Positions 1-8,827 of a stretch of DNA of 43,411 bases are shown one piece after another. The stretch's first letter is position 1, and each line of letters starts with the position of its first letter. The stretch is taken from contig NZ_JAPQFJ010000025.1 of the NCBI RefSeq assembly GCF_026738875.1, positions 1 to 43,411 of the forward strand, written 5' to 3'. Position numbers and translations under genes: made by a program. Source of the stretch: Clostridium brassicae (GTDB taxonomy: Bacteria > Bacillota > Clostridia > Clostridiales > Clostridiaceae). The notes beneath the pieces were generated by a model, which did not search any database, was not told the origin of the DNA, and saw only the letters and a list, made by a program, of their open reading frames with translations.

Positions 1-63
1 TTTGAGAAACATTGTAAAATGCAGGCTCATCGCCTTAAAACCGATGTTGCGTAGCAATAAAAA

Positions 64-85
64 AGCACCAGATTTTTCTGGTGCT
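64..85 (-). terminator. Rho-independent terminator, minus strand
   Basis: A perfect 9-bp stem (AGCACCAGA against TCTGGTGCT) with a TTTT loop is followed on the minus strand by a run of U. The plus strand has no T run after it. It fits the end of transcription of the small minus-strand membrane gene at 223-438. Confidence 0.7.
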
Positions 86-103
86 AATAATTAAACTATT
101 TTA

Positions 104-127
104 GGACATTTTCAAAAACAGTTGACA
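104..127. mobile_element. possible end of an IS21-like element
   Basis: The stretch reads, on the minus strand, TGTCAACTG, then T-rich sequence, then GAAAATGTCC. It resembles the TGT...GAAAATGTC ends that I recall for IS21-family insertion sequences. Bases 1-54 contain an open frame with no start in the window (ending in a TAG at 52-54) that could be the tail of a gene further left. No transposase can be recognised and no second end or target duplication is visible, so this is only a suggestion. Confidence 0.2.
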
Positions 128-222
128 CAAGTATTTCATATTTATAGCCATAGCCATATGTGATTGTCAATATATGTTCTTAAAATATATTTCAATACAA
201 GTTGCATTTTAAGGGGCATTTT

Positions 223-438
223 TTATTTTGGAGCTAAAAATAGCAGATAAACATTACAAAGAATATTTATTAGCCAACTCACAGAGAAAAATATGCACAG
301 AGAAGCTATTAATTTTTCCATATTTCTAACTTTAAAGAGTTTTAATGCTAAAAACATTAATAACACAATTATTGTTCCTACAACACCTATTCCTAAAAAA
401 AAGTTTGAGAGTACATTTATTATATCAGACATAGACAT
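223..438 (-). CDS. small two-helix membrane protein, unknown function
   Basis: This encodes a 71-residue protein that I do not recognise. It has two clear hydrophobic segments, at about residues 12-34 and 44-67, separated by a short basic loop (KLFKVRNMEK), so it should be a two-pass membrane protein. The first ATG is chosen because AGGAGAA sits about 7 nt upstream of it; a second in-frame ATG two codons later is less well placed. A minus-strand terminator follows at 64-85 and another lies upstream at 594-652, so it looks like a single-gene transcript. The good ribosome binding site argues that it is a real gene, but there is no evidence about its role. Confidence 0.6.
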   Translation of the reverse strand: MSMSDIINVLSNFFLGIGVVGTIIVLLMFLALKLFKVRNMEKLIASLCIFFSVSWLINILCNVYLLFLAPK

Positions 439-593
439 ACTATTTCTCCTATGAATTTTTAATTATAAGGTAATTAATGTAATCATTATTTAATAAAATA
501 TAATTAATTTTAAATAAAAATAACATATAAATAAATTATATAACATAGAATTATATTATGGTATATAATTTTTAAAATTGTGAAGTAAATAGT

Positions 594-652
594 AAAAAAA
601 CAGGCTATGCTTAAGATAGATAATTAACATCTATAAGGGTAGCCTGTTTTTT
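594..652 (-). terminator. bidirectional terminator with A7/T6 flanks
   Basis: CAGGCTA at 601-607 pairs with TAGCCTG at 640-646, with seven A before and six T after. The 32-nt interior can extend the helix (TTA..ATAGAT against ATCTATAA). The flanks allow termination in both directions; here it should end the transcript of the minus-strand gene at 769-1080. The rest of the 439-768 gap is AT-rich and I see nothing else in it. Confidence 0.75.
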
Positions 653-768
653 ATAACTGAAAATTTTCATAATTTTTAAAATATGTGATTAATTATAAGA
701 GATATTTTAAATTTAAATAATATATTATCATATTATAGTTATATAGTTAATATATACATATTTAAGGA

Positions 769-1080
769 TTATTTATCTTTATCGCCAATTCCTCTTGTAG
801 GAACAGTAGAAGTTATAAATCCAACATAAATTGATACTATGGCAGGTGCAATTACATTTAGCTGACCTATGAAGCGAGTTTTATAAAAAATAAGAGCTGT
901 AACACCTGTTATAATGACTGTACCTAAAAAGATATATATTATAAATTTTGCGAAGGAACTAAGAAACTTTTCATATATTCTATGTCTTGTAGGGCCACTT
1001 ATTACTGATTTAAAAAGATAATAAGAAACAAATATAATAACTATATCTACAACTCCAGATATTAAAAAATTTTTCATCAT
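769..1080 (-). CDS. small multi-pass membrane protein, unknown function
   Basis: This encodes a 103-residue protein with three hydrophobic segments (about residues 5-27, 42-64 and 73-93) and a short charged C-terminal tail (RGIGDKDK). A basic stretch (GPTRHRIYEK) lies between the first and second segments. AGGAGG sits 6 nt upstream of the first of two adjacent ATG codons, which fixes the start. I do not recognise the family. The gene stands alone: it is divergent from the metal ABC transporter on the other side of a 315-nt gap, and its transcript should end at the hairpin at 594-652. A membrane location is inferred only from hydrophobicity. Confidence 0.65.
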   Translation of the reverse strand: MMKNFLISGVVDIVIIFVSYYLFKSVISGPTRHRIYEKFLSSFAKFIIYIFLGTVIITGVTALIFYKTRFIGQLNVIAPAIVSIYVGFITSTVPTRGIGDKDK

Positions 1081-1303
1081 TAAAACCTCCTAAAAATATT
1101 CAATGATAGTTTTACCCTATTTTAGGATTTTATCCGATGTATACCTTAACTAATGTTATAGTAGTATACTTTGTGAAAGGGATTTATAAAGAACGAAAGA
1201 TTTCAGTTATTTGTTTTTTATAGAGTATAAAGTAAGGATTGTTGCTATCGTAGACATGAGATTTTTAGATGATAGTATCATAGTGTATTAAGATTAGAAT
1301 TTA

Positions 1304-1332
1304 TTGACAATAATTATTAAGGGAAGTATAAT
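1304..1332 (+). promoter_or_regulatory. SigA promoter of the metal ABC transporter
   Basis: A consensus TTGACA at 1304-1309 is followed after exactly 17 nt by TATAAT at 1327-1332. It is the only strong promoter in the 1081-1395 gap and points at the transporter operon. The predicted transcription start, near 1339, is just upstream of the palindrome at 1345-1371. Confidence 0.8.
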
Positions 1333-1344
1333 TAGAACGAATCT

Positions 1345-1371
1345 TAATAATGCAAATGATATGCATTATTA
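1345..1371. promoter_or_regulatory. 27-bp palindromic operator candidate
   Basis: TAATAATGCA and TGCATTATTA form a perfect 10-bp inverted repeat around a 7-nt spacer (AATGATA). The palindrome begins about 12 nt after the -10 box, so a bound protein would block transcription from the promoter at 1304-1332. Such a site in front of a Zn/Mn-type ABC transporter suggests a metal-sensing repressor of the Fur/Zur or MntR type. The identity of the regulator is inference. Confidence 0.6.
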
Positions 1372-1395
1372 TTCACGTTTATATGAGGAGGGCCT

Positions 1396-2160
1396 ATGAA
1401 AGATATAATTGAAATAAGTGAAGTAAGTGTATATTATGACAAATTTTGTGCTTTAAATAATATAAATTTAAAAGTAAGTGAAAAGGAATTTTTAGCTATT
1501 TTAGGGCCAAATGGAGGAGGAAAGAGTACCTTATTAAAACTTATCTTAGGATTCAAGGATGCTAAAGTTGGAAAGATAAAAGTATTAAATGACAAGCCTA
1601 AAGATGCTAGAAAAAGTATAGGATATGTTCCTCAATCATCAAAATTTGATAAAGAATTTCCTATTAATGTTGAGGATGTAGTTTTAATGGGCAAATTAAA
1701 TAATAAGGTTAGTCCTTTTTTAAAGTTTACTAATAAAGATAGAGAAGAAGCTTATGAGGTTATGAAAAAGCTTGGTATATACAGGTTAAAAGATAGGCAG
1801 ATAGGACAGTTATCAGGAGGACAGCTTCAAAGGGTATTAATTGCTAGAGCACTTGTATTACAACCTAAAATTTTACTTTTAGATGAGCCTACAGCAAGTC
1901 TAGATGCTCAAGCTAAGCTTGATATATATAATTTGTTAAGAGAGCTTAATCAAAATATAACTATAGTATTAGTTACACATGATATAGAGATAATTTCTAA
2001 TTATGCTACAAATATAGTTTGTATAAATAAGGAATTGTATTATTATGGTAAGGCTAAAAAAGGTATTGAAATTAATATGAATTTTTTTCAGAATCCTACG
2101 AATTTTATAGATCATATCAATACCGAACAATATTCTAATACATTATATGGAGGAATCTAA
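1396..2160 (+). CDS. znuC: zinc/manganese-type ABC transporter ATP-binding protein
   Basis: This 254-residue protein is the cytoplasmic ATPase of an ABC-3 family metal importer. The Walker A motif GPNGGGKST is at 37-45, the Q-loop glutamine is Q80, the signature LSGGQ is at 139-143, Walker B (ILLLDEP) is at 159-165 and the switch histidine is H195. The start is fixed by GAGGAGGG a few nt upstream of the ATG. Its stop overlaps the start of the permease gene by one base (TAATG), so the two are translationally coupled. No periplasmic-type metal-binding protein gene lies next to them. The family handles Zn2+, Mn2+ or Fe2+; the palindrome at the promoter supports metal control, but the metal itself cannot be read from the sequence. 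Confidence 0.9.
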   Translation: MKDIIEISEVSVYYDKFCALNNINLKVSEKEFLAILGPNGGGKSTLLKLILGFKDAKVGKIKVLNDKPKDARKSIGYVPQSSKFDKEFPINVEDVVLMGKLNNKVSPFLKFTNKDREEAYEVMKKLGIYRLKDRQIGQLSGGQLQRVLIARALVLQPKILLLDEPTASLDAQAKLDIYNLLRELNQNITIVLVTHDIEIISNYATNIVCINKELYYYGKAKKGIEINMNFFQNPTNFIDHINTEQYSNTLYGGI

Positions 2161-2978
2161 TGATTAATGCATTTATACAATATGCCTTTATACGACATGC
2201 TGTATTTGGAATTATTCTTGCAAGCATAGTGTGTGGAATAATTGGTACGATTATAATAGAAAAAAAATTAGTAATGATGAGTGGTGGAATAGCTCATACT
2301 GCTTTTGGCGGGATAGGTATGGGGTATTTTTTAGGGATAGAACCTATCATAGGAGCACTTATTTTTTCTGTTTTATCCTCACTTGGAATTGCAAAAATAA
2401 ATAGAGGAAGTAATACTAATTCAGATACACTAACAGCGATGTTTTGGTCCCTTGGAATGGCTCTCGGAATATTATTTATAGCTTTTACACCAGGGTATCC
2501 TCCTGATATGACATCTTATTTATTTGGAGATGTTTTAAAGGTTTCAAAGTTGGATATAAGAGTTATGATTGTGATTAATATATTAGTAGTGTCTACAATC
2601 ACAATGTTTTTTAATTATTTCAAATTTTACTTATTTGATGAGGAATTTACCAGTATTTTAGGAATTAATACTATTTTTTTGGAGCATGTATTATATATTC
2701 TCATCGCTTGCACAATAGTGGTTTTAATAAGGGTTGTAGGAATAATATTAGTAATAGCATTACTTACTGTTCCACCAGCTATTGCAAAACAATTTACTTA
2801 TGATCTAAAGAGAATTATGATTATATCTATAATTTTAGGGGCTGTATTTGGGTTAATAGGATTAGTATTTTCTTATTATTTTAATATAGCTTCAGGAGCA
2901 TCTATAATTATTTTTGCTGTAGGAAGTTATATGATTATTTATCTTATAAATCATGTTTTGAAAAAATGTCATAGCTGA
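2160..2978 (+). CDS. znuB: ABC-3 family metal transporter permease
   Basis: This 272-residue integral membrane protein has about eight hydrophobic segments and the ABC-3 hallmarks MSGGIAHTAFGGIGMGYF near residues 40-57 and LLTVPPAIAKQ near 201-211. It is the membrane channel partner of the ATPase encoded immediately upstream. Its ATG overlaps the stop of that gene, with GGAGG six nt before it. A typical system also has a surface lipoprotein that captures the metal; none is encoded in this window, so it must be supplied from elsewhere. The stop codon is followed at once by copy A of the intergenic repeat, whose hairpin at 3121-3157 ends both this operon and the convergent murC. Confidence 0.9.
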   Translation: MINAFIQYAFIRHAVFGIILASIVCGIIGTIIIEKKLVMMSGGIAHTAFGGIGMGYFLGIEPIIGALIFSVLSSLGIAKINRGSNTNSDTLTAMFWSLGMALGILFIAFTPGYPPDMTSYLFGDVLKVSKLDIRVMIVINILVVSTITMFFNYFKFYLFDEEFTSILGINTIFLEHVLYILIACTIVVLIRVVGIILVIALLTVPPAIAKQFTYDLKRIMIISIILGAVFGLIGLVFSYYFNIASGASIIIFAVGSYMIIYLINHVLKKCHS

Positions 2979-3212
2979 ATAATATTACGATATAATGAAT
3001 AAGGTTCAGAAAGAGGTTTCTTAAAATATATGTATGTATCTATTACACCTTCGGTATGCATAGACATGTTTGTGAAGAGTATGAAGAGTAAATTTTTAAA
3101 ATTTACTAAAACTAAAAGCTAAAACCTTAACGAAAATAGATTTTTCGTTAAGGTTTTATTTTTTACCTAATTTAAGGATTTTCTAATCCAAGAAAGGAAA
3201 TTACTATATTGT
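2979..3212 (+). repeat. intergenic repeat element, copy A
   Basis: This non-coding stretch starts directly after the znuB stop with ATAATATTA. It shares several blocks with the copies at 27244 and 42706: a start of the type AATAATATTA...TAATGA(A/G)TA, a block TTTCT..AAATATATGTA...CTATTA.ACCTTC (shared with copy C), a long hairpin, and a tail of the type TTTA.TTAA..A.AGATTTTCT.A followed by an AAGAAA-rich stretch. No reading frame is conserved. It may be a mobile non-coding repeat or a conserved RNA element that carries a terminator. Confidence 0.6.
3121..3163. terminator. bidirectional terminator between znuB and murC
   Basis: A perfect 16-bp stem (AAAACCTTAACGAAAA at 3121-3136 against 3142-3157) with a 5-nt loop is followed by TTTTATTTTTT on the plus strand and by a T-rich stretch on the minus strand. 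It serves two convergent genes. It is also the hairpin module of repeat copy A. Confidence 0.85.
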
Positions 3213-3248
3213 GGTTATTGACAACTCTAATGAAAGATAGGGTATCTT

Positions 3249-4625
3249 TTATTCTGCTAGGAACATTTCGCCTACTTTGTAGACATCTCCAGCACCTACA
3301 GTCATTAGTAAATCGCCTTCTTTTAATTCATTTTTTAAGAATGTAGTTATGTCTTGGAAACTGTGTAGGTTTTTACAGTCAACACCATTTTCTCTAATTT
3401 TATTTCCAAGCTTATCCGAACTTACTATGCCAGTATCTTTTTCTCTTGCTGCATATATATCTGCTAGAACTACTGTGTCTACATTAAAAAAAGATTGAGC
3501 AAAATCATCAAATAAACTTATTGTTCTAGAATAAGTATGAGGTTGAAACACGCAAAAAATTCTATTATGAGGAAAGTTCTTAGCAGCACTAAGAGCAGCT
3601 TTTATTTCAGTAGGATGATGAGCATAGTCATCAATTACTGTTACCCCATTTAATTTACCTTTAATTTCAAAACGTCTATGAGTGCCAAAAAAAGTAGAAA
3701 GACCATTTATAATAGAATCTTTATCTATATTCAATCCTAAAGCAGCACTTATGCTAGCTAGAGAGTTAAGTATATTATGTTCACCAGGAACATTTAAAGT
3801 TATCTCAAATAATTTTTCGTCTCTATTGTATACATCAAAAGAAGGAAGACCTTTTGAGTTATATGATATGTTTTTAGCACAAACATCTCCTGAGTTTATA
3901 CCAAAGGTAATTATGTTGCAGTTAGCTTCTTTACATACTTTTTCAGCTCTAGCATCGTCTGAATTTATTACAAGATATCCATCTTTAGGAATAAGTTTTG
4001 CAAATTTAATAAAGGTATTTTCGATATCATTAATATCTTTATAAAAGTCTAAATGATCTGCTTCGATATTAAGGATTATTCCTACATATGGATAGAATTT
4101 TAAGAAAGAAGCTTTATATTCACATGCTTCTGTAATGAAATAATCACTATTTCCCACTCTAACATTGCCATCTATTATATCTAGATTTCCTCCAACAAGT
4201 ATTGTAGGATCTAAATTTGCACTTAATGTTATATGAGAAACCATAGAAGTAGTTGTAGTTTTACCATGAGTACCTGATATTGCTATATTATATTTATGAC
4301 CTTTCATTATTTTACCGAGGAATTCTGCCCTGTCGTAAAGAGGTATGTTTAATTGTTTAGCTTTAATTATTTCAGGATTATCCTCAGAAATAGCAGCAGT
4401 ATATACAACTAAGTCAACATCTACAATGTTTTCACTGCTGTGGCCTATATATACTTTAGCACCTTCCTTTCTAAGTTTAAGGGTAAGATCTGATTCACTT
4501 CTATCAGAACCAGAAACTTTGTATCCATTACTTAATAATATTTCAGCAAGGCCGCTCATGCTTACGCCACCTATACCTATAAAATGTATTTTTTTGTGTG
4601 TATCTTTTAGAAAATTAAATGACAT
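3249..4625 (-). CDS. murC: UDP-N-acetylmuramate--L-alanine ligase
   Basis: MurC adds L-alanine to UDP-MurNAc with ATP, the first amino acid of the peptidoglycan stem, in the cytoplasm. The 458-residue length fits the family. The N-terminal Rossmann motif [12 protein letters not shown] is at 14-25, the ATP-binding loop [10 protein letters not shown] at 116-125, the conserved [10 protein letters not shown] at 186-195, and the C-terminal signature DDYAHHPTE at 332-340, preceded by HRRFE. AAGGAG lies about 8 nt upstream of the ATG. The gene is divergent from purR across 333 nt and convergent with the metal transporter operon. It lies outside any division/cell-wall cluster, here and in the clostridial gene orders I know. 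Confidence 0.95.
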   Translation of the reverse strand: MSFNFLKDTHKKIHFIGIGGVSMSGLAEILLSNGYKVSGSDRSESDLTLKLRKEGAKVYIGHSSENIVDVDLVVYTAAISEDNPEIIKAKQLNIPLYDRAEFLGKIMKGHKYNIAISGTHGKTTTTSMVSHITLSANLDPTILVGGNLDIIDGNVRVGNSDYFITEACEYKASFLKFYPYVGIILNIEADHLDFYKDINDIENTFIKFAKLIPKDGYLVINSDDARAEKVCKEANCNIITFGINSGDVCAKNISYNSKGLPSFDVYNRDEKLFEITLNVPGEHNILNSLASISAALGLNIDKDSIINGLSTFFGTHRRFEIKGKLNGVTVIDDYAHHPTEIKAALSAAKNFPHNRIFCVFQPHTYSRTISLFDDFAQSFFNVDTVVLADIYAAREKDTGIVSSDKLGNKIRENGVDCKNLHSFQDITTFLKNELKEGDLLMTVGAGDVYKVGEMFLAE

Positions 4626-4872
4626 ATAATCAACTCCTTAAAAAACAATACCTATTAAATCATTATATACAAAAATTTAAAAAAGCAATACATAATTATA
4701 GATAATAAATTTAAAATTTACGAAAATAACCCAAAATAAATTCCAAATCAAATATATTTAAAGAAAATATTTATTTTATATAATATATATGATAATTACA
4801 AAAATGAATTAATAATTTAAAATATAAACTTAGAGCTACGAATATAAATGTAAATAAGTATAAAATATTATT

Positions 4873-4901
4873 GATAATAAAATGATTTTGGAATAAAATA
4901 T
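4873..4901 (+). promoter_or_regulatory. putative SigA promoter of purR
   Basis: TTGATA at 4873-4878 and TAAAAT at 4896-4901 are separated by 17 nt. They lie about 57 nt upstream of the purR start in a 333-nt, very AT-rich divergent region shared with murC. CGAA-type motifs in the same region (for example near 4717, 4837 and 4930) might be PurR boxes, but none matches the Bacillus PurBox consensus well. Confidence 0.45.
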
Positions 4902-4958
4902 GAATAATAAGAAGAAATTTTAAAAGAAAATTCGTAAAATTAAGAATAGGAGATAGAT

Positions 4959-5777
4959 ATGCAAAAGTTTAATAGAAATCAAAGAATTACATCAATAACA
5001 AAGATATTAATAGAAAATCCTAACAAAATTATAAATTTAAATAGATTTACACAATTATTTAATGCTGCTAAATCTACTATAAGTGAGGATATAGTAGTTA
5101 TTAGGGAAACTTTTAATAGACTTTCTTTTGGAAATATAGAGACTATACCAGGAGCTGCTGGCGGTATTAAATATACTTGTGGGATATCTAAAGAAAAAAC
5201 TTTAGAATTTGCAGAAGAATTATGTATAATTTTACAAGATAAGCAAAGAATAGTACCAGGAGAGTTTATGTACATAAGTGATATAATGTTTAATCCACAA
5301 ATAATACAAAAAGCTGCTGTAATATTAGCGTCTAAATTTAATAAAGATAATGTAGATTATGTTGTAACTGTAGAAACAAAGGGAATACCTTTGGCTTATG
5401 AAGTAGCTAAAATGTTAGGGGTTAATTTAGTTATTGTAAGAAGAGATAACAAAGTTACAGAAGGACCTACAGTAGCTATAAATTATGTTTCGGGGTCTAA
5501 TAAAAGAATTCAAACAATGTCGCTTTCTAAGAGATCAATAAAAAAAGGAAGCAGATGTATTTTTATAGATGATTTTATGAAGGCAGGAGGCACTGCTCTT
5601 GGTATAATAAATTTATTAAAAGAATTTGAAAGTGAATTAATAGGGATCGGTGTATTAATTGATAATATAGGCACTGAAAAGAAGTTGGTTAGGGATTATA
5701 TGTCTATTATTAAATTTAATGGAATAGATGAAGAAGATAATCCAATATTATATCCAGATAAAAGTTTTAAAAAATAA
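4959..5777 (+). CDS. purR: purine operon repressor PurR
   Basis: PurR represses purine synthesis genes and releases DNA when PRPP is high. The 272-residue protein has a winged-helix N-terminal domain (about 1-75, including FTQLFNAAKSTISEDI) and a phosphoribosyltransferase-fold domain. The PRPP-binding loop DDFMKAGGTA at 204-213 matches Bacillus PurR. Despite the fold, such proteins are regulators and not enzymes. AGGAGA sits 6 nt upstream of the ATG. It lies directly upstream of spoVG, as in other Firmicutes, but the intervening yabJ gene of Bacillus is absent. Autoregulation is likely by analogy; no convincing operator pair was found. Confidence 0.93.
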   Translation: MQKFNRNQRITSITKILIENPNKIINLNRFTQLFNAAKSTISEDIVVIRETFNRLSFGNIETIPGAAGGIKYTCGISKEKTLEFAEELCIILQDKQRIVPGEFMYISDIMFNPQIIQKAAVILASKFNKDNVDYVVTVETKGIPLAYEVAKMLGVNLVIVRRDNKVTEGPTVAINYVSGSNKRIQTMSLSKRSIKKGSRCIFIDDFMKAGGTALGIINLLKEFESELIGIGVLIDNIGTEKKLVRDYMSIIKFNGIDEEDNPILYPDKSFKK

Positions 5778-5807
5778 AATTTTCTAAAAATTTATTCTCA
5801 TTTTAGA

Positions 5808-5832
5808 AGGAAAAAAATAAATCATGGAGAAT
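5808..5832 (+). promoter_or_regulatory. SigH-type promoter of spoVG
   Basis: AGGA at 5808-5811 and GAAT at 5829-5832 are separated by 17 nt, close to the arrangement of the SigH promoter of Bacillus spoVG (AGGAnnT ... GAAT). It lies about 35 nt upstream of the spoVG start. An AT-rich hairpin (TTCTAAAA at 5782-5789 against TTTTAGAA at 5801-5808) abuts the -35 element and may be the weak end of purR transcription. Confidence 0.55.
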
Positions 5833-5866
5833 AGTATATGTAAAGCATCTTTGGAGGTGGAATTCT

Positions 5867-6172
5867 ATGCAAATTACTGATGTAAGAATTAGGAAAATTT
5901 CTGCGGAAGGGAAGATGAAAGCTATTGTATCTGTGACTTTTGATAATGAATTCGTTGTTCATGATATAAAAGTTATAGAAGGTCAAAATGGTCTTTTCAT
6001 AGCAATGCCTAGTAGAAAAACTCCTGCTGGAGAGTTTAAAGATATAGCTCATCCAATCAATACTGATACTAGACAAAAAATTCAAAAGGCTATATTGGAT
6101 GAATACGAAATCGTTAAAAATGAAACAGATACTGAGAATGGTGAAGAAATAGCGTTTGAAAGTGAAGAATAG
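5867..6172 (+). CDS. spoVG: septation/sporulation regulator SpoVG
   Basis: SpoVG is a small conserved RNA/DNA-binding regulator that affects septation, sporulation and, in other Firmicutes, many post-transcriptional targets. The 101-residue protein begins [11 protein letters not shown], contains the family stretch [23 protein letters not shown] near residues 44-66, and ends in an acidic tail. GGAGGTGG is well placed before the ATG. A SigH-like promoter precedes it and a strong terminator follows at 6173, so it is probably transcribed as a single gene at the onset of sporulation. Confidence 0.95.
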   Translation: MQITDVRIRKISAEGKMKAIVSVTFDNEFVVHDIKVIEGQNGLFIAMPSRKTPAGEFKDIAHPINTDTRQKIQKAILDEYEIVKNETDTENGEEIAFESEE

Positions 6173-6196
6173 AAAGGGGTATATACCCCTTTTTAT
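6173..6196 (+). terminator. terminator after spoVG
   Basis: The palindrome AAAGGGGTA/TACCCCTTT (6173-6192) begins right after the spoVG stop and is followed by a T-rich tail. It separates spoVG from glmU. Confidence 0.8.
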
Positions 6197-6249
6197 TTAT
6201 TTTTGTAAAAATATCATAAATTATATATTGTATAAACTGTATTATATGG

Positions 6250-6278
6250 TTGAAAAAATCTATTATATAAAATATAAT
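6250..6278 (+). promoter_or_regulatory. SigA promoter of glmU
   Basis: TTGAAA at 6250-6255 and TATAAT at 6273-6278 are 17 nt apart, giving a leader of about 70 nt before glmU. Confidence 0.6.
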
Positions 6279-6354
6279 ATAATAGGCGTGAACATTAAAA
6301 GTTATCACGTATATCTTAAAAAGATAATTAATACCATGTAAAGAGGTGTTAGAT

Positions 6355-7725
6355 TTGTACAAATGTTCTGTTATACTTGCTGCAGGAAAAGGTAAAAGAA
6401 TGAAAACAAAGTTACCGAAGGTGTTACATAAAGTTTGTGGCAAAGAATTGGTTAATCATGTTATAGATACTTTAAAAAATTGCGACATAAAAGATATAAA
6501 TGTAGTTATTGGAAACGGAGCTGAAGAAGTAAAAAGAGCTACAGAAAATAGAAACGTTTATTATTCATTACAGACAGAACAGTTAGGAACAGGGCATGCT
6601 CTCATTTGTTCTAAGGATTTTTTTAAGGACAAGAAGGGAATTTTAACTGTTTTTACTGGAGATGCTCCTCTTATAACAGAGGAAAGTGTTAAAAAACTTA
6701 TGGAGTTTCATGTGAAAGGAAACTATAAAGCAACTATACTTACTTCTTTAGTAGAAGACGCTACTGGATATGGAAGAATAATAAGAAGTGATAGTGGAGA
6801 AGTAGAAAAGATAGTTGAACATAAAGATTGTAGTGAAGAAGAATTAAAGGTTAATGAAATAAATTCAGGAATGTACTGTTTTGACATAGAAGAACTTGTT
6901 GCTAATCTAGATAAGTTAAATAATAATAATTGTCAAGGAGAATATTATTTAACTGATGTTATAGAAATATTAAAGAATGAAAATCACAAAGTTGGAGCTA
7001 TAGATATTAATGCTGATGAAATTAAGGGTGTTAACTCAAGAATTCAATTAGCTGAAGCCGAAGAAATAATGAGAAATAGGATAAATAAGAAGCACATGGA
7101 AAATGGTGTTACAATTATAGATCCTAAGACCACATACATAGGAAATGAAGTAGAAATAGGGGAAGATACAATAATATATCCTGGAAATGTAATTGAAGGG
7201 AAAACAATTATAAAGGGAGATTGTATTCTTTATCCTAATTCAAGAATAAAAGATAGTATAATTGAAGTTGGAGTTACAATTCAAAGTTCGGTTATATTAG
7301 AAAGCTGTATTGGAGAAAATACTACCGTTGGTCCATTTGCTTATGTTAGGCCAGAAAGCCAAATTGGTAAAAACGTAAGGATTGGAGATTTCGTTGAAAT
7401 TAAAAAATCTAAGATAGACGATAACACAAAAGTATCTCACCTAACATATATAGGAGATGCAGAAGTGGGAAGTGGATGCAATTTTGGATGTGGAACTGTA
7501 GTTGTTAACTATGATGGCAAACATAAGAATAAGACTATAATAGGAGATAATTCTTTTATAGGATGCAATGTTAACTTAGTTTCACCAGTAGAGGTTGAAG
7601 ATAATACTTATATAGCAGCTGGTTCAACCATAACTAAAAAAGTTCCTAGTGGAGCTTTAGCTGTTGCTAGAGCAAAGCAAGTTAATAAAGAAGGTTGGAT
7701 GGAAAAAAGCGGACTAAAAAAGTAA
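6355..7725 (+). CDS. glmU: bifunctional N-acetylglucosamine-1-phosphate uridyltransferase / glucosamine-1-phosphate acetyltransferase
   Basis: GlmU makes UDP-GlcNAc for peptidoglycan by acetylating glucosamine-1-phosphate and coupling it to UTP. The N-terminal pyrophosphorylase domain shows [15 protein letters not shown] at residues 8-22. The C-terminal half is a left-handed beta-helix of hexapeptide repeats, ending with the family segments [26 protein letters not shown] and [11 protein letters not shown] prefer a TTG start at 6355, because AAGAGGTG is 6 nt upstream and the protein then begins [11 protein letters not shown] as in other clostridia. A GTG at 6346 is in frame but overlaps the ribosome binding site. 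The length is 456 residues. prs follows after 39 nt, probably in the same transcript. Confidence 0.95.
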   Translation: MYKCSVILAAGKGKRMKTKLPKVLHKVCGKELVNHVIDTLKNCDIKDINVVIGNGAEEVKRATENRNVYYSLQTEQLGTGHALICSKDFFKDKKGILTVFTGDAPLITEESVKKLMEFHVKGNYKATILTSLVEDATGYGRIIRSDSGEVEKIVEHKDCSEEELKVNEINSGMYCFDIEELVANLDKLNNNNCQGEYYLTDVIEILKNENHKVGAIDINADEIKGVNSRIQLAEAEEIMRNRINKKHMENGVTIIDPKTTYIGNEVEIGEDTIIYPGNVIEGKTIIKGDCILYPNSRIKDSIIEVGVTIQSSVILESCIGENTTVGPFAYVRPESQIGKNVRIGDFVEIKKSKIDDNTKVSHLTYIGDAEVGSGCNFGCGTVVVNYDGKHKNKTIIGDNSFIGCNVNLVSPVEVEDNTYIAAGSTITKKVPSGALAVARAKQVNKEGWMEKSGLKK

Positions 7726-7764
7726 AAAGTATAAAAAGTGATAAAATTTCAAGGAGGTTTACAT

Positions 7765-8721
7765 ATGATAACCCATGGTAAAAATATAAAGATATTTACA
7801 GGTAATGCAAATCCAACTTTAGCTAAAGATATTGCTGAAAACCTAGGTATTTATGTAGGAGATTCTCAAGTAGGAAAATTTAGCGATGGAGAGATAAGCG
7901 TAAATACTAATGAGACTGTTAGAGGAGCTGACGTTTTTGTTATTCAATCAACAAATGCACCAGTAAATGATAACTTGATGGAGCTATTAATAATGATAGA
8001 TTCTTTCAAAAGAGCTTCTGCAGGTAGGATAACAGCAGTATTACCTTACTACGGATATGCAAGACAAGATAGAAAAGCAAAGGCTAGAGATCCAATTACA
8101 GCTAAACTTGTTGCGGACTTAATAACTACAGCTGGTGCTGATAGAGTACTTACTATGGATTTACATGCAGCGCAAATTCAAGGGTATTTTAATATACCAG
8201 TAGATAACTTAAGAGGAGCTCCAATACTTGCTAAATATTTTATAGAAGAAGGATTTAAAGATCAAAGTGATGTAGTTGTTGTATCACCAGACCTTGGTAG
8301 TGTTACTAGAGCTAGAGATTTTGCAGACAGATTAAATTGTCCTATAGCAATAATTGATAAGAGAAGACCAAAGGCTAACGTTTGTGAAGTAATGAACATC
8401 ATTGGAGATATAAAAGATAAGAAGGTTATATTAATAGATGATATGATAGATACTGCAGGTACAATAACTAATGGTGCAAATGCGTTAATTGAAAGAGGAG
8501 CAAAAGAAGTTTATGCTTGCTGTTCACATGCTGTTTTATCAGGTCCTGCATTTGAAAGAATAGAAAGTAGTGCAATAAAGAAATTAGTTGTTTTAAATAG
8601 TATAGCATTACCAGAAGATAAAAAGTCAGATAAATACGAAGTTTTATCAGTAGCTCCTATATTTGCAGAAGCTATTAAGAGAATTTACGAAGATGTTTCT
8701 ATAAGCAAGCTTTTCGTATAA
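7765..8721 (+). CDS. prs: ribose-phosphate pyrophosphokinase
   Basis: Prs makes PRPP from ribose-5-phosphate and ATP, feeding purine, pyrimidine, histidine and NAD synthesis. It is also the ligand source sensed by the PurR encoded nearby. The 318-residue protein has the N-terminal [10 protein letters not shown], the ATP/metal region [14 protein letters not shown] at 98-111, [12 protein letters not shown] at 131-142, and the PRPP loop [10 protein letters not shown] at 224-233. The ATG at 7765 is chosen because AAGGAGG sits 8 nt upstream; the in-frame codon nine residues earlier has no site. The gene is followed by a 376-nt gap with a terminator hairpin at 8828. The Bacillus neighbour ctc is absent. 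Confidence 0.96.
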   Translation: MITHGKNIKIFTGNANPTLAKDIAENLGIYVGDSQVGKFSDGEISVNTNETVRGADVFVIQSTNAPVNDNLMELLIMIDSFKRASAGRITAVLPYYGYARQDRKAKARDPITAKLVADLITTAGADRVLTMDLHAAQIQGYFNIPVDNLRGAPILAKYFIEEGFKDQSDVVVVSPDLGSVTRARDFADRLNCPIAIIDKRRPKANVCEVMNIIGDIKDKKVILIDDMIDTAGTITNGANALIERGAKEVYACCSHAVLSGPAFERIESSAIKKLVVLNSIALPEDKKSDKYEVLSVAPIFAEAIKRIYEDVSISKLFV

Positions 8722-8827
8722 TAAAAAATGTTGTGATCCAATATTATTTTAGGTATTATGCAAAAGGTACTAGGGAAGCTAGACTTTCTTTCTGATATTA
8801 GAAAAGCTTTGAATTAAATAAAAGAAT

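Noticed and set aside
3233-3249. AAAGATA/TATCTTT hairpin at the murC stop
   Set aside because: The stem is short and has no U run on the minus strand. The strong hairpin at 3121 is a better end for murC.
3682-4044. 120-codon plus-strand frame inside murC
   Set aside because: It is antisense to a highly conserved enzyme, has no ribosome binding site and has an implausible composition.
4700-4940. PurR boxes in the murC-purR gap
   Set aside because: CGAA motifs occur, but none matches the PurBox consensus well or forms a correctly spaced inverted pair.
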